DNA of 64,000 bases from an uncultured Paludibaculum sp. (GTDB lineage Bacteria > Acidobacteriota > Terriglobia > Bryobacterales > Bryobacteraceae): positions 1,237,974-1,301,973 of the forward strand of contig NZ_OY762268.1 in the NCBI RefSeq assembly GCF_963665245.1, written 5' to 3'. Under the pieces are notes generated by a model, which worked only from the letters and a program-made list of their open reading frames with translations, made no database searches and had not been told where the DNA came from. Positions 27,736 through 37,023 of the stretch are shown one piece after another; the stretch's first letter is position 1; every line of letters starts with the position of its first letter. The translations under genes and the position numbers were made by a program.

Positions 27736-30375
27736 ATGCCCCGAACCAACACACAACCCATGAAGTTCGCCCTGACCGCCACAGGCCGGCAGGACTACAA
27801 GAACCTGAACAGAGACTATGCGGTCCACACTTACGATCACAGCGCCTATCAGTATCGTCCGCATGCGGAGCTGAAGCATATTTCGCTGCGTGGTGGAGAG
27901 CTTTTCGTTGACGGTCTTCATATCCAGAACCCAAGTCACGGACCAAACTTCGTCCGGTTCGCCAATTCCGCGGATGGCCTCTTCATCTCGGGATTACTCC
28001 AGTTCAGCCCCGATGGGCGCTCGTTCACCGGCCAGATCTTTCGCGGCACAAGCGCGGCAACAGCGACGGAACACCATGTGTGCGGTACCACGCCGCCGAC
28101 GGTGTACCGGTCGCAGGTTAGCACCACGGGTGAGACCGCCCCGACCGGCAAAAGCTTCCCCGAATGGCAGCCGTCGTCGCTGAGCAACCCCAACACAACG
28201 TGGGCCGAGGGTCCGGCGGTGACGCTGGGATTCAAAGAGAACAAGCTCAAGGACCAGTTCGATGCGATCTACGAATTGACGGACAAGAACGGCCATTCAC
28301 AAGACGTGACGGATTCGATTGTCGGGCTGGTCGATCCAAAGAACAACAACCTGATGCTTACCATGGATCTGATCCAGCAAGGCGGCATCGAGGAGTATCT
28401 CGAGCAGTTTGGCGCCGATGCCCCGGTGGCGTTTTGCCTTGAGTTCGCTTTTGATGGAGCCACCTACAGCGGCGTGATGCAGAAGGCAGTGAGCGACGGA
28501 CACGGTGGATACAAGTTGGATCCAGGTCAGCTTGGATGGAAGGGGACGGCCCAACCGGCGGTCCACGCCGCCGCCTTCCAGCGGGGCGCGTCGGTTGGGG
28601 CGCTTTCGGACGACGATACGCTGAGCAAGACCGAACTCATTAATCTGGTACCCGACGCGCAAAAGCTGCAGGAAAACCAGCTGACCCTGCTGCAGGAGAA
28701 CATGCGCTGGGCGCTTGGGGAGGATGCGAACACGAAGAAATGGCTGGACGACTTCTACGGCTCCATCCAGCCGAACTTCAATGAGGCGCGCAAGACGCTG
28801 GTCAAGAAGAACCTGGCCTTTTATACGGTCAACTTCTTCGCCTCGACGAACGGTCACTCGTTCAACACGATGACCGGAAGCGGCGCGCCGACCACCAAAT
28901 TGACCGACGCCGAGAACAACAATCTCGATTTCTATCTGCGCGCGGGGATCGGGAGCCATGAGGGTTACACGGTTCAGTCACGCGGTGTGGCGCTGGATGC
29001 GTATCGTATGACTGTCTCCCGGCTGGCGCTCTATGTCGCGGATCAGGACAAGCACACAAGGAACGGAGTTGTCGATCCCGAGCACAACTGGGCGCAGATA
29101 CTGTACGACTACATGACAACTCCCTTCATCATGAATCAGGCCGTTAACAAGATCATCCTCGGCCATGGGATGGATGAGGCAAATAACCGGGCGACGATCC
29201 TCATGGCCCTGCAGCCCAGCGGTGACCTTGCGCGGGACTATCACAACCGGCTCACGTGCCGCTCGCTCCACCTGCCTATCGAGCACCTGAACCTGAACGA
29301 CAAAGACAAAGTGGGCGCGTGGCTTACGGACACCATCCAGGCGTATATCGATGGACTGCTGCACGACAAGCTGAAGGCCGACATCGATCCGGTCACCAAA
29401 GCGAGAATGATTCAAACGGCCAGGGAGGTCCAGCAGGCCGTCGACGCCGCCGGAAACGTGGCCAATCTCGCGGCGAAACTGGCAACGATCGTGGTGGCGG
29501 CCGACGGAAAGGCCTTCTGGGAGAAACTGGCGAGCGCGCAAACGACCATGCAGAAGGTCGGATATGGGTTTGCGAAGGGCTTCTATGTGATCGCCATCCT
29601 GGGCGGAATCATGCAGTCGATCAGCGCCTTTGCGAACTGGAACAAGCTGACAGACGACAGGAAAGCGACGGCGGTGATCTCGACAATTGCCATTGTTGCG
29701 AAGATCGTCGAGAAGGTTCCGGAAATTGCCGAAGGTGGCGCAGTGGCGTGGACGACGCTCAAGGAGCTGAACAAAGTCCAGGCGGATAAGGAAGTGCTGG
29801 AAGACACTCTGAGCTGCGTGAATATCGCCGACGAGAACGCGATCACCAATGGAGCGTCAGAGGTTACGGAACTCGTGACTGACGCCACAAAGCTGGAGGG
29901 TTCCGCATGGGGGCTCTTCGAGAAGACCATCGGAATGGCGTGCAAGGTGATTGGCGTCCTTGCCGCGATCGGATTCGCGGCGCTCAGCACGTATACCTTC
30001 ATCAAGGACCTCCTGACGGGGGCGCCGATAAAGACCGCCGTGCTCGATGGGATCATGATGGCAGCCAACATTTGCGCCGCCGCGTTCGCGTTTGCAGGCG
30101 TGGTCGTCACCGCCATGGGGATCACGACAGCCATTCCCGTGATTGGTGGGGCGATCGCAGCGATTATCGGAATCGTTGCCGCTCTCATCGCGATGTTCTG
30201 GCCCACTCCGCCGCCGGTCTCGCCCGTCGAACGATTCATGACCGAGGTGATGAAGCCCGCGGTCGCACCGACCGGATGGGTGAAACCCGCACCACAGGAC
30301 TGGCGGCCCGGCGATCCAATTCCGCCCAAGAACGCCTATAACCCCGTGGTGGCGGCTCTGACGCAGTCGGCGTGA
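27736..30375 (+). CDS. Large protein with C-terminal hydrophobic (pore-former-like) block
   Basis: An 879-residue protein I do not recognise. Residues about 1-300 are beta-rich and Gly/Thr-rich (HISLRGGELFVDGLHIQNPS), the middle is helical (LTLLQENMRWALGEDANTKK), and the last third has hydrophobic segments near 616-632 (FYVIAILGGIMQSISAF), 734-755 (CKVIGVLAAIGFAAL) and 770-820, the last nearly continuous (IPVIGGAIAAIIGIVAALIA). There is no signal peptide. A long soluble region followed by late hydrophobic helices resembles helical pore-forming toxins, but this is inference. GAGGAG eight bases before the ATG fixes the start. It sits directly downstream of the Hint protein gene, on the same strand. 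Confidence 0.65.
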   Translation: MPRTNTQPMKFALTATGRQDYKNLNRDYAVHTYDHSAYQYRPHAELKHISLRGGELFVDGLHIQNPSHGPNFVRFANSADGLFISGLLQFSPDGRSFTGQIFRGTSAATATEHHVCGTTPPTVYRSQVSTTGETAPTGKSFPEWQPSSLSNPNTTWAEGPAVTLGFKENKLKDQFDAIYELTDKNGHSQDVTDSIVGLVDPKNNNLMLTMDLIQQGGIEEYLEQFGADAPVAFCLEFAFDGATYSGVMQKAVSDGHGGYKLDPGQLGWKGTAQPAVHAAAFQRGASVGALSDDDTLSKTELINLVPDAQKLQENQLTLLQENMRWALGEDANTKKWLDDFYGSIQPNFNEARKTLVKKNLAFYTVNFFASTNGHSFNTMTGSGAPTTKLTDAENNNLDFYLRAGIGSHEGYTVQSRGVALDAYRMTVSRLALYVADQDKHTRNGVVDPEHNWAQILYDYMTTPFIMNQAVNKIILGHGMDEANNRATILMALQPSGDLARDYHNRLTCRSLHLPIEHLNLNDKDKVGAWLTDTIQAYIDGLLHDKLKADIDPVTKARMIQTAREVQQAVDAAGNVANLAAKLATIVVAADGKAFWEKLASAQTTMQKVGYGFAKGFYVIAILGGIMQSISAFANWNKLTDDRKATAVISTIAIVAKIVEKVPEIAEGGAVAWTTLKELNKVQADKEVLEDTLSCVNIADENAITNGASEVTELVTDATKLEGSAWGLFEKTIGMACKVIGVLAAIGFAALSTYTFIKDLLTGAPIKTAVLDGIMMAANICAAAFAFAGVVVTAMGITTAIPVIGGAIAAIIGIVAALIAMFWPTPPPVSPVERFMTEVMKPAVAPTGWVKPAPQDWRPGDPIPPKNAYNPVVAALTQSA

Positions 30376-30602
30376 CCAGATGGTCTACCTCATCTCCATT
30401 CGAGCCTTGCGCCAGTTGAGGTTAAAAAAGGCTCTGATGCGCGAACACCAATTGACGAGCGGCGCGGATCACTGTCCGACATGACTATACGTCCACATGG
30501 CGGCCTGCTGCCCAGAACCGCCAGATCCAGGGGGCGTCACTAGCGTGGACGCTCGGATTGCTCCGGGCGGCAACAACCTGCTTTCGGTGGGCTATCCAAC
30601 CA

Positions 30603-30608
30603 TTGACA
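30603..30608 (+). promoter_or_regulatory. -35 box (TTGACA) before PadR/ADOP operon
   Basis: A perfect TTGACA upstream of the PadR gene. The -10 region is weak (best TATAAT-like hexamers are poorly spaced). The palindromic operator begins 29 bases later. Confidence 0.45.
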
Positions 30609-30636
30609 GACAGCCATCTGTAGGTTGATGATTATG

Positions 30637-30659
30637 GACATGTCTACGGTAGACATGTC
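30637..30659 (+). promoter_or_regulatory. Perfect 23-bp palindrome, probable PadR operator
   Basis: A perfect inverted repeat centred on base 30648, core TGTCTACGGTAGACA. It overlaps the probable start region of the PadR gene. This shape is typical of PadR operators in front of ADOP permease genes, so autorepression of the PadR-permease operon is likely. Confidence 0.75.
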
Positions 30660-30993
30660 TAAAGAACGAAGTGATGTTCCGTATGGAACCTTGGACCTCC
30701 TCGTCTTGAAAACACTCGAGACGATGGGAGAGATGAATGGCTATCGCATCGCCCGGCGGATTGAGCAGGTGTCAGGCGACACCCTGAAGCTGAGCCAGGG
30801 GGCCATCTATCCGGCGTTGATCCGCTTGGAGCAGGAAGGCTGGATTCGGGCCAAGTGGGGTATTTCCGAAACGAACCGGAAGGTAAAGTTTTACTCGTTG
30901 ACCAAGGCCGGCACGAAGCAGCTTGAGGCCGAGGTCCAGAAATGGGAGCAGGCTAACGCGCTCGTGGCGCGGTTCCTGGAGGCGGCTCCATGA
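30655..30993 (+). CDS. PadR-family regulator of the ADOP permease
   Basis: About 112 residues. The PadR motif PYGTLDLLVLKTLETMGEMN opens the winged helix; LSQGAIYPALIRLEQEGWI is the recognition helix region, and KFYSLTKAGTKQLEAEVQKW the C-terminal helix. Start uncertain: in-frame ATGs at 30628, 30634, 30640 and 30655 all lie in or before the operator palindrome, and none has a Shine-Dalgarno. 30655 gives the usual distance to GTLDLL; a leaderless start at 30640 is also possible. The stop overlaps the permease ATG (ATGA). Confidence 0.85.
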   Translation: MSKERSDVPYGTLDLLVLKTLETMGEMNGYRIARRIEQVSGDTLKLSQGAIYPALIRLEQEGWIRAKWGISETNRKVKFYSLTKAGTKQLEAEVQKWEQANALVARFLEAAP

Positions 30994-33656
30994 GGTGGCG
31001 TGGGCGAATCCAGCGTGTCCTGGCGCTGGTGCGGGGCCGGCGGCTGGATCGGGAGTTGGACGCCGAGGTCGAAGCGCACCTGGAGATGGCGGAAAGAGAG
31101 GCGCGGAACGCGGGATTGTCGGCCGAAGAGGCGCGGCGAGCAGCGCGGCGGGGATTCGGGGGCATCGAACAGATGAAGGAAGAGCATCGGGACCGGAGGA
31201 GCGTGCATTGGATCGAGACCGCCGTGCGCGACTTCCGCATTGCCGCCCGCACGCTGGGCCGCACGCCGGGTTTCGTGGCCGTGACCGTGCTGACGCTCGC
31301 CATCGGCATCGGCGCGACCGCGGCGGTCTTCAGCCTGATCCAGGGAGTCCTGCTCACGCCGCCGCCCTATAGGGACTCGGAGCAGCTTGTCCTCATCCCC
31401 TCCGCTCGCACTGACGGCCAGAAGCAGGAGAGCCCGCGGCCTTGGCCCGCGGTGCAGTGGCTCGAGTGGCAGAGGGAGGCGAAGTCCGTCCAGTCGATCG
31501 CTGCCTACCGTTGGATGTTCAACTTCCTGATCCTGCCCGATGGCGTGCAATCCTTCGAGGCCATGGCTATAACGCCGGAATACTTCTCTGTCGTTGGACT
31601 CGAACCGGTGCTCGGCCGCAAGTTCGTTGCTTCGGACACCACTCGCTCCGCCGCCCCGGTTCTCATGATCGGCTATGAGCTGTGGCAGCGCAGGTTCGGC
31701 GGCAACCCCAACATCCTCGGTCAAAGCGTCCGCATCAGCCGCCAGGATGCTCCGGTCGAAATCATCGGCGTGATGCCGCCCGGCGTTCGTTTCCTGCCGG
31801 CCCCCAACGTGGCGCAAGAGCCAAACTATGACGTGAACGCGCTCGTGGACATGTGGGTACCCTTCGCGCCCGGCTCCGATCCAGCGGAGCTCAAGCGCCC
31901 GCGATGGAACATCGTCGGCCGCCTGGCCCCCGGCTTCACACCCGAGCAGGCGCAAGCCGAACTCGCCCTCCTCACCGAGCGGCAAGCCCAAGCTGATCGC
32001 GACTTCGCCGGCTTCACACCCAACGTCCAGTCGCTCACCTCCGAGTACAATCGCGACGGCGAGCGCATCCTCCTCCCGCTGTTCGGGGCCGCCGCGCTGG
32101 TGCTGTTGATCGCCTGCGGTAACGTCGCGGCCTTGCTCCTTTTGCGCGGTCTCGGACGCCAGCGGGAGTACGCCGTGCGAGCCGCCCTCGGGGTCGGCCG
32201 GGCCGGGCTCTTCCGCCAGGCCTCCACCGAAAGCCTCTTGCTCGCTCTTGCCGGCGGAGCACTCGGAGCGGGACTCGCGTTCGGCGCGGTGCGAGCATTC
32301 CAACTGATCGGCGGACACGCCATCCCCCGGCTCGACGCTGTCACCACCGGTTGGCCGGTTCTGCTCTTCGGACTTGGCCTGGCTCTCATCGCCGCTACAC
32401 TCGCCGGCCTCTTCCCCGCGTGGCGCGCCTCTCGCCTCGATCCGAACGAAGTGCTGAAGGGCGCGGGCCCCAAGTCAACAGCGGGCCGCGGCGAGCGCCG
32501 GCTGCTGCGAGCGGTCACGATGGCTCAGACCGCTCTGACGCTGGTATTGCTGGTCGGCGCCGGCCTGCTCATCCGCACCATGATCAACATTGCGAACGCG
32601 CCCTCCGGCTACGACACAGCGCGCATCCTCACCATGAGCGTCACGTCGGTTCAGATGGGCGGGGCCGACTTTCATCGGCGCACCCTGGAGCGCGTACAGG
32701 CACTGCCGGGCGTCGAGCACGCCGCCTATGCCTGGGGCGTTCCGCTCACCGGCAACAACTGGCCCGTGCGCGCCATCATCGAAGGTCAACCGGTGCCCGC
32801 CAGCGCGAGAGAGGCGACCGAGCTTCCTCTTCGCTCCATCACTTCGGGCTACTTCAAAATGCTCGGCCTGCCGCTCATCGGGGGTCGCGATTTCCGCTCG
32901 AATGATGACGACCACGCACCGCCGGTCGCCATCGTCAACCAGGCTTTCGCCGACCGTTACTTTCCCAATACCGCAACGCTCGGCAAGAAGGTCTGGCTGC
33001 GCGGACCCGACAAGCCGCCCAATACAATCGTTGGCGTCGTGGCTAACGGCCGCACCGACGACCTGACACGACACGCCGCCCCCGAGATCTACGGCTCCTT
33101 TTGGCAGTACTCCGCCTACTCCAAACACCTCCTCATTCGCACCAAGGCCGAGCCGCTCTCGATGGCTTCCGCAGTCCAGTCCGCACTACGCGCGGTCAAC
33201 CCCCACGCCGCCGTCGAGCACATCCAGACTTTCGACCAGATCCGCGAAGACTCCCTCGCTGGCCGCACCTTCGCCATGCAGCTTCTGATCGGCTTCGCGG
33301 CGGTGGGCTGCCTGCTGACACTCGTCGGCATCTACGGCGTCCTCTCGCTTTCGGTGGCCTCACGCCGGCACGAGATTGCCATCCGCACCGCGGTCGGAGC
33401 CACGCGCCCCGATATTCGCAACCTCATCTTCTTCGACGGATTCCGGCTCATCGCCGGCGGCGTTGCCGCGGGACTCGTCGGCGCACTCGTGCTTTCGCGC
33501 GCATTGCGCTCGTTCCTCTATGAAGTGGAGCCAAACGATCCCGCAACGCTCTTCGCCGTCGCCGTGCTATTCATCGGGGTGGCTCTCCTGGCCTGTTGGC
33601 CTCCAACCCGGCGCGCCACCCGCGTGGATCCGATGAAGACGCTCAGATGCGAGTGA
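30990..33656 (+). CDS. ADOP-type ABC transporter permease (MacB/FtsX-like)
   Basis: An 888-residue 'acidobacterial duplicated orphan permease'. The N-terminal 60 residues form a cytoplasmic helical extension (ELDAEVEAHLEMAEREARNA). Two FtsX units follow: the first with TM1 near 95-115 (FVAVTVLTLAIGIGATAAVF), a periplasmic MacB_PCD-like region and three TM segments near 365-490 (AALVLLIACGNVAALLLLRG); the second with TM near 510-530, a second periplasmic domain and three TM segments near 770-880 (FAAVGCLLTLVGIYGVLSL). Such permeases have no ATPase gene beside them, as here. Coupled by ATGA to the PadR gene. Probably exports or senses a lipophilic compound; the substrate is unknown. Confidence 0.93.
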   Translation: MRWRGRIQRVLALVRGRRLDRELDAEVEAHLEMAEREARNAGLSAEEARRAARRGFGGIEQMKEEHRDRRSVHWIETAVRDFRIAARTLGRTPGFVAVTVLTLAIGIGATAAVFSLIQGVLLTPPPYRDSEQLVLIPSARTDGQKQESPRPWPAVQWLEWQREAKSVQSIAAYRWMFNFLILPDGVQSFEAMAITPEYFSVVGLEPVLGRKFVASDTTRSAAPVLMIGYELWQRRFGGNPNILGQSVRISRQDAPVEIIGVMPPGVRFLPAPNVAQEPNYDVNALVDMWVPFAPGSDPAELKRPRWNIVGRLAPGFTPEQAQAELALLTERQAQADRDFAGFTPNVQSLTSEYNRDGERILLPLFGAAALVLLIACGNVAALLLLRGLGRQREYAVRAALGVGRAGLFRQASTESLLLALAGGALGAGLAFGAVRAFQLIGGHAIPRLDAVTTGWPVLLFGLGLALIAATLAGLFPAWRASRLDPNEVLKGAGPKSTAGRGERRLLRAVTMAQTALTLVLLVGAGLLIRTMINIANAPSGYDTARILTMSVTSVQMGGADFHRRTLERVQALPGVEHAAYAWGVPLTGNNWPVRAIIEGQPVPASAREATELPLRSITSGYFKMLGLPLIGGRDFRSNDDDHAPPVAIVNQAFADRYFPNTATLGKKVWLRGPDKPPNTIVGVVANGRTDDLTRHAAPEIYGSFWQYSAYSKHLLIRTKAEPLSMASAVQSALRAVNPHAAVEHIQTFDQIREDSLAGRTFAMQLLIGFAAVGCLLTLVGIYGVLSLSVASRRHEIAIRTAVGATRPDIRNLIFFDGFRLIAGGVAAGLVGALVLSRALRSFLYEVEPNDPATLFAVAVLFIGVALLACWPPTRRATRVDPMKTLRCE

Positions 33657-33684
33657 CACGGCACGCAATTGTTGGAGGCGCCAG

Positions 33685-34743
33685 ATGGGCGATTCTATCC
33701 ACATGGACGTGTCCGGTCGGAGATGGCGCGCTTGCACGCTGGCCGCCGTCCGCCGCCGCTTGAATCTCTGCGACCGAATGCGCCGCACGATCCCGCCGTC
33801 AACCAAGACACCGATCTCGATCATCTGGAACCCAACTGCCGGCAGCGGCCGCGCCCTCCGGCGGTGGTCCGTCTGCGCGAAGGAACTCGGGCAGCACCGG
33901 CTGTCCATCGACGCACACATGACTGAGCGTCCCGGCCATGCGAGCGAGCTTGCCGCGCGGGCCGTTCAAGATGGACGCTATCGGATCGCGGCCTTTGGGG
34001 GCGACGGAACGTTGCACGAGGTTCTGCAGGGGCTGATCGTCGACGACGTGCTGCGGCATCCGGAGATCCAGGTCGTCTATCTTCCCGCTGGTAGCAGTTG
34101 CGATTTCGCGAAGCGGCTTCCAACCGGAGCTTCCGCACTCCAGCGACTCACCGCTTTCTCGATTCACCATTTCGATCTGATACGAATTGAGTGCCACTCA
34201 GAAAATGGCGCACCGGCGAAGAGTTACGCCCTCTCGGGTTCGCATGTCGGGGTGGCCTCGCTAGCCGCGCAACGGATCAATCAGCAGACTGGCATCATGG
34301 GGGCGATCAAGCGCCTGAGCATTGACGCCAGTGCCCTTGTTGCGGTGGCCGCAAGCCATGCGAGCTTTGGCGGGCGCCAGTACCAGATCACCATCGATGA
34401 TCGGCCGGTCGAAGCGGCACGCTGGGTCGACTGGATGGTTTGCAAGTCGCCTTACGTCATCGGCGGGATGCATCTTGGCGTCAGCATTTCGCCAGACGAC
34501 GGCTGTATGCACGCCGTGGGCCTGCGGCAACAATCGCTCTTCCGCTTTCTCCGCTTTCTTCCAGCGCTGTACCGAGGACAAGCGATTCGGCACGCCGACG
34601 TCTGCCACCGTGTGTGCCGCTCCATCAGCGTGTCGACCAACCCGCCGACTCCGGTTGAAGCCGATGGCGAGATCGTGGGTATGACGCCCGTCCGCTACAC
34701 GATCCTGCCCCAGGTGCTTCCGATTGTCGTGCCGGAGGCGTGA
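33685..34743 (+). CDS. Diacylglycerol-kinase-family lipid kinase
   Basis: A 352-residue lipid kinase of the YegS/DgkB type. ATP-binding motif FGGDGTLHEVLQG (near residue 105), then YLPAGSSCDFAKRL (the usual GTGNDFAR region, altered) and C-terminal VEADGEIVGMTP (usually DGE). The N-terminal IIWNPTAGSG is the first nucleotide-binding strand. GGAGG six bases before the ATG at 33685 supports this start. Phosphorylates diacylglycerol or a related lipid at the inner membrane. The GTGN-to-AGSS change could alter the substrate. It follows the permease gene by 28 bases and may be co-transcribed. Confidence 0.85.
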   Translation: MGDSIHMDVSGRRWRACTLAAVRRRLNLCDRMRRTIPPSTKTPISIIWNPTAGSGRALRRWSVCAKELGQHRLSIDAHMTERPGHASELAARAVQDGRYRIAAFGGDGTLHEVLQGLIVDDVLRHPEIQVVYLPAGSSCDFAKRLPTGASALQRLTAFSIHHFDLIRIECHSENGAPAKSYALSGSHVGVASLAAQRINQQTGIMGAIKRLSIDASALVAVAASHASFGGRQYQITIDDRPVEAARWVDWMVCKSPYVIGGMHLGVSISPDDGCMHAVGLRQQSLFRFLRFLPALYRGQAIRHADVCHRVCRSISVSTNPPTPVEADGEIVGMTPVRYTILPQVLPIVVPEA

Positions 34744-35039
34744 GTCCCGGCGCTGAGCTGGGTGATAGGTGCCTGCGGATGGGTGGCCCAGCCGGTGTGC
34801 GGCACCACGTTAGCGTCTGCAAGTGAAGCCTTGTTGGGCCTTCCCCGACCACCGCGGCATGGGCAGCGCCGGTAGTAGCGATCATCCATATTGGGGGTCC
34901 TGTCACCGCTGGACCAGGCGTTGTGGGGCATCGAAAGATGGTGGGCATTGTTCTCCAAATCCACGCCCCGGCGGGACAAAATTGGCACAGTCCGTGCACA
35001 CTCACGGTGTAAGTTATTGATTTGGAAGACGAAAATGTT

Positions 35040-35114
35040 TGGTGAGCCGGGCGGGGGTCGAACCCGCGACCACCTGATTAAAAGTCAGATGCTCTACCAC
35101 TGAGCTACCGGCCC
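35040..35114 (-). tRNA. tRNA-Lys (anticodon UUU)
   Basis: On the minus strand the 75-base sequence folds as a complete cloverleaf: acceptor GGGCCGG/CCGGCTC, D arm with GTAGCTCAGTGGTAGAGC, anticodon arm CTGAC-TTTTAAT-CAG (loop CTTTTAA) and a T arm with GGGTTCGACCC. The CCA end is encoded (35042-35040). The 296 bases from 34744 to 35039 hold no gene. Confidence 0.95.
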
Positions 35115-35173
35115 ACTCTGGGATACCCGGCGGGCGGGCACCTTTCTTCAGGATACCAAGGGTACCCCACAGG

Positions 35174-35198
35174 TGTACAATCAAACATCGTACAATCA
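35174..35198 (+). repeat. 9-bp direct repeat upstream of fucose-isomerase-like gene
   Basis: GTACAATCA occurs at 35174-35182 and 35190-35198, 16 bases apart, between the tRNA-Lys gene and the isomerase-like gene. It could be a regulator site for either gene. Confidence 0.4.
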
Positions 35199-35278
35199 GT
35201 ACCCCTAGGTCTTTCCTCCCTCACATTTACCGCTAAAGTGGCCCACTATCGCGCCTTTGTTTGTGATTGAATAGGGGC

Positions 35279-36883
35279 ATGGCAGACCCGGTCATCTTAA
35301 TCGCAAATGGGGATCTGCGCCTTTCAGCCAACCAGACGTGTTGGGCGGCGCAGGCAGATGTTGAGCAGAAGGTCATCGAGGCGGTACGCGCCTTTGGCCA
35401 CGAAATCGAACGCGGGCATCCTTACGATGAGACCAAGCAGCACGGCTTCATCGATAGCCAGAAGCATGGCATGGAGGTATTCCGGCAGATCCCGCCCACC
35501 GCTCCGCTGATTGTCGTTGAAGCGGTGTGGCAGTACAGCCATCATGTGCTGCACGGCCTCTACACTCACCAGGGGCCCATTCTCACTATTGCCAACTGGA
35601 GCGGCCAATGGCCCGGCCTGGTGGGCATGCTGAACCTCAACGCCAGCCTGACCAAGGCCGGTGTCCCTTACTCCACGCTGTGGTCGGAAGATTTCAAGGA
35701 CGAAGCCTTCCTCAACGGCCTGAAGCGCTGGCTGAACGGCGAAAAGGTCGTCCACGACAACAGTCATGTGCGCCCGCTGGGGGCACTGCGTCTGCCAAAA
35801 CAAGAGGACGCGACAGGCGCGGCCATGGCCCGCGAGCTGTACCATGACAAGGCGATCATGGGCATCTTCGATGAGGGCTGCATGGGCATGTATAACGCCA
35901 TCATCCCCGACGAACTGCTGCATCGCACCGGCGTCTTCAAGGAGCGGCTCAGCCAGAGCGCCCTCTACGCCGAAATGCTCACCGTCAGCGACGCCGAGGC
36001 CCAGGGCGTACGCGACTGGCTCGACGCCAAAGGCATGAAGTTCATGACCGGCCCGAATCCGGAGACCGATCTTACCGATGCCCAGATCCTCGAGCAGTGC
36101 AAGATGTACATCGCCGCGCTGCGCATCGCCGACGACTTCGGCTGCGCCACCATCGGCATCCAATACCAGCAGGGTCTCAAGGACCTGGTTCCAGCCTCCG
36201 ATCTCGTGGAAGGGCTGCTGAACAACGTCGACCGCCCGCCCGTCACCTCGCGCGACGGCTCGCGCGTCCTTTATGAGGGCAAGGCGTTGCCGCACTTCAA
36301 CGAAGTGGATGAGTGCTGCGGTCTCGACGCTCTGATCACCAACCGCGTGTGGACCAAACTGGGCTACGATCCGGAGACGACGCTGCACGACGTGCGCTAC
36401 GGCGAGCAGTACAACGGCGAGTATGTCTGGGTTTACCTGATCTCGGGCGCCGTGCCTCCGGCCCACAACAAGGGCGGCTACGCGGGGTCCACCAGCGAAC
36501 GCCAGCCGCCGATGTACTTCAAGAAGGGCGGTGGCACCATCAAGGGCGTCTCCAAGGCGGGTGAACTCGTGTGGAGCCGCATCTTCGTGGACGCCGGCGT
36601 TCTGCGGGCCGATATCGGCCGAGCCAAGGCCATCGAGCTGCCGGCCGAGGAGACCGAGCGGCGCTGGCAGATCACCACGCCTCCGTGGCCCATCATGCAC
36701 GCCGTTCTCCATGGCGTGTCGCGCGACCAGTTCATGGGCCGCCACAAGTCCAACCACATCAACGTGGCCTATGCGCCCACGGCCGAGGATGCCAACAGGG
36801 CCCTGGCCGTAAAGGCAGCTATGTTCCGCGACCTGGGTATTGATGTCCACGTCTGCGGCACCAATCACGGACTGGGCGAGTAG
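35279..36883 (+). CDS. L-fucose-isomerase-family protein
   Basis: A 534-residue protein resembling the L-fucose/arabinose isomerase fold (IIVVEAVWQYSHHVLHGLYT type segments, IFDEGCMGMYNAIIPDELLH, then a C-terminal barrel with FNEVDECCGLDALITNRVW and HKSNHINVAYAP). These enzymes interconvert ketose and aldose with a Mn/Fe ion; the conserved Glu/Asp/His ligands are not certain here, so a related sugar isomerase is possible. The ATG at 35279 was chosen over a TTG 12 bases earlier; a short AGGGG lies upstream. A strong terminator follows, so it is a single-gene unit. Confidence 0.75.
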   Translation: MADPVILIANGDLRLSANQTCWAAQADVEQKVIEAVRAFGHEIERGHPYDETKQHGFIDSQKHGMEVFRQIPPTAPLIVVEAVWQYSHHVLHGLYTHQGPILTIANWSGQWPGLVGMLNLNASLTKAGVPYSTLWSEDFKDEAFLNGLKRWLNGEKVVHDNSHVRPLGALRLPKQEDATGAAMARELYHDKAIMGIFDEGCMGMYNAIIPDELLHRTGVFKERLSQSALYAEMLTVSDAEAQGVRDWLDAKGMKFMTGPNPETDLTDAQILEQCKMYIAALRIADDFGCATIGIQYQQGLKDLVPASDLVEGLLNNVDRPPVTSRDGSRVLYEGKALPHFNEVDECCGLDALITNRVWTKLGYDPETTLHDVRYGEQYNGEYVWVYLISGAVPPAHNKGGYAGSTSERQPPMYFKKGGGTIKGVSKAGELVWSRIFVDAGVLRADIGRAKAIELPAEETERRWQITTPPWPIMHAVLHGVSRDQFMGRHKSNHINVAYAPTAEDANRALAVKAAMFRDLGIDVHVCGTNHGLGE

Positions 36884-36910
36884 CACCCTCCGCAACTCAT
36901 TCGAAACAAA

Positions 36911-36940
36911 CGCGCCGGCTCCCGCACCGGCGCGTTTTTT
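36911..36940 (+). terminator. Rho-independent terminator after the isomerase-like gene
   Basis: Perfect 8-bp arms CGCGCCGG and CCGGCGCG around an 8-base loop, followed by TTTTTT at 36935-36940. Confidence 0.9.
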
Positions 36941-37023
36941 GTCTGCCATCCCGACGCACGCGACGCCTCCGCCGAAGCGCCTCTGATATGCTAGAAAATT
37001 CATCATTTCTGGAGGTACTTCCT

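Noticed and set aside
34744..35039. Prophage or integrative element at tRNA-Lys
   Set aside because: No integrase, no second attachment copy and no element genes next to the tRNA.
35324..37006. 560-residue minus-strand frame opposite the isomerase-like gene
   Set aside because: GC-driven antisense opening; the plus-strand gene has domain motifs and a terminator.
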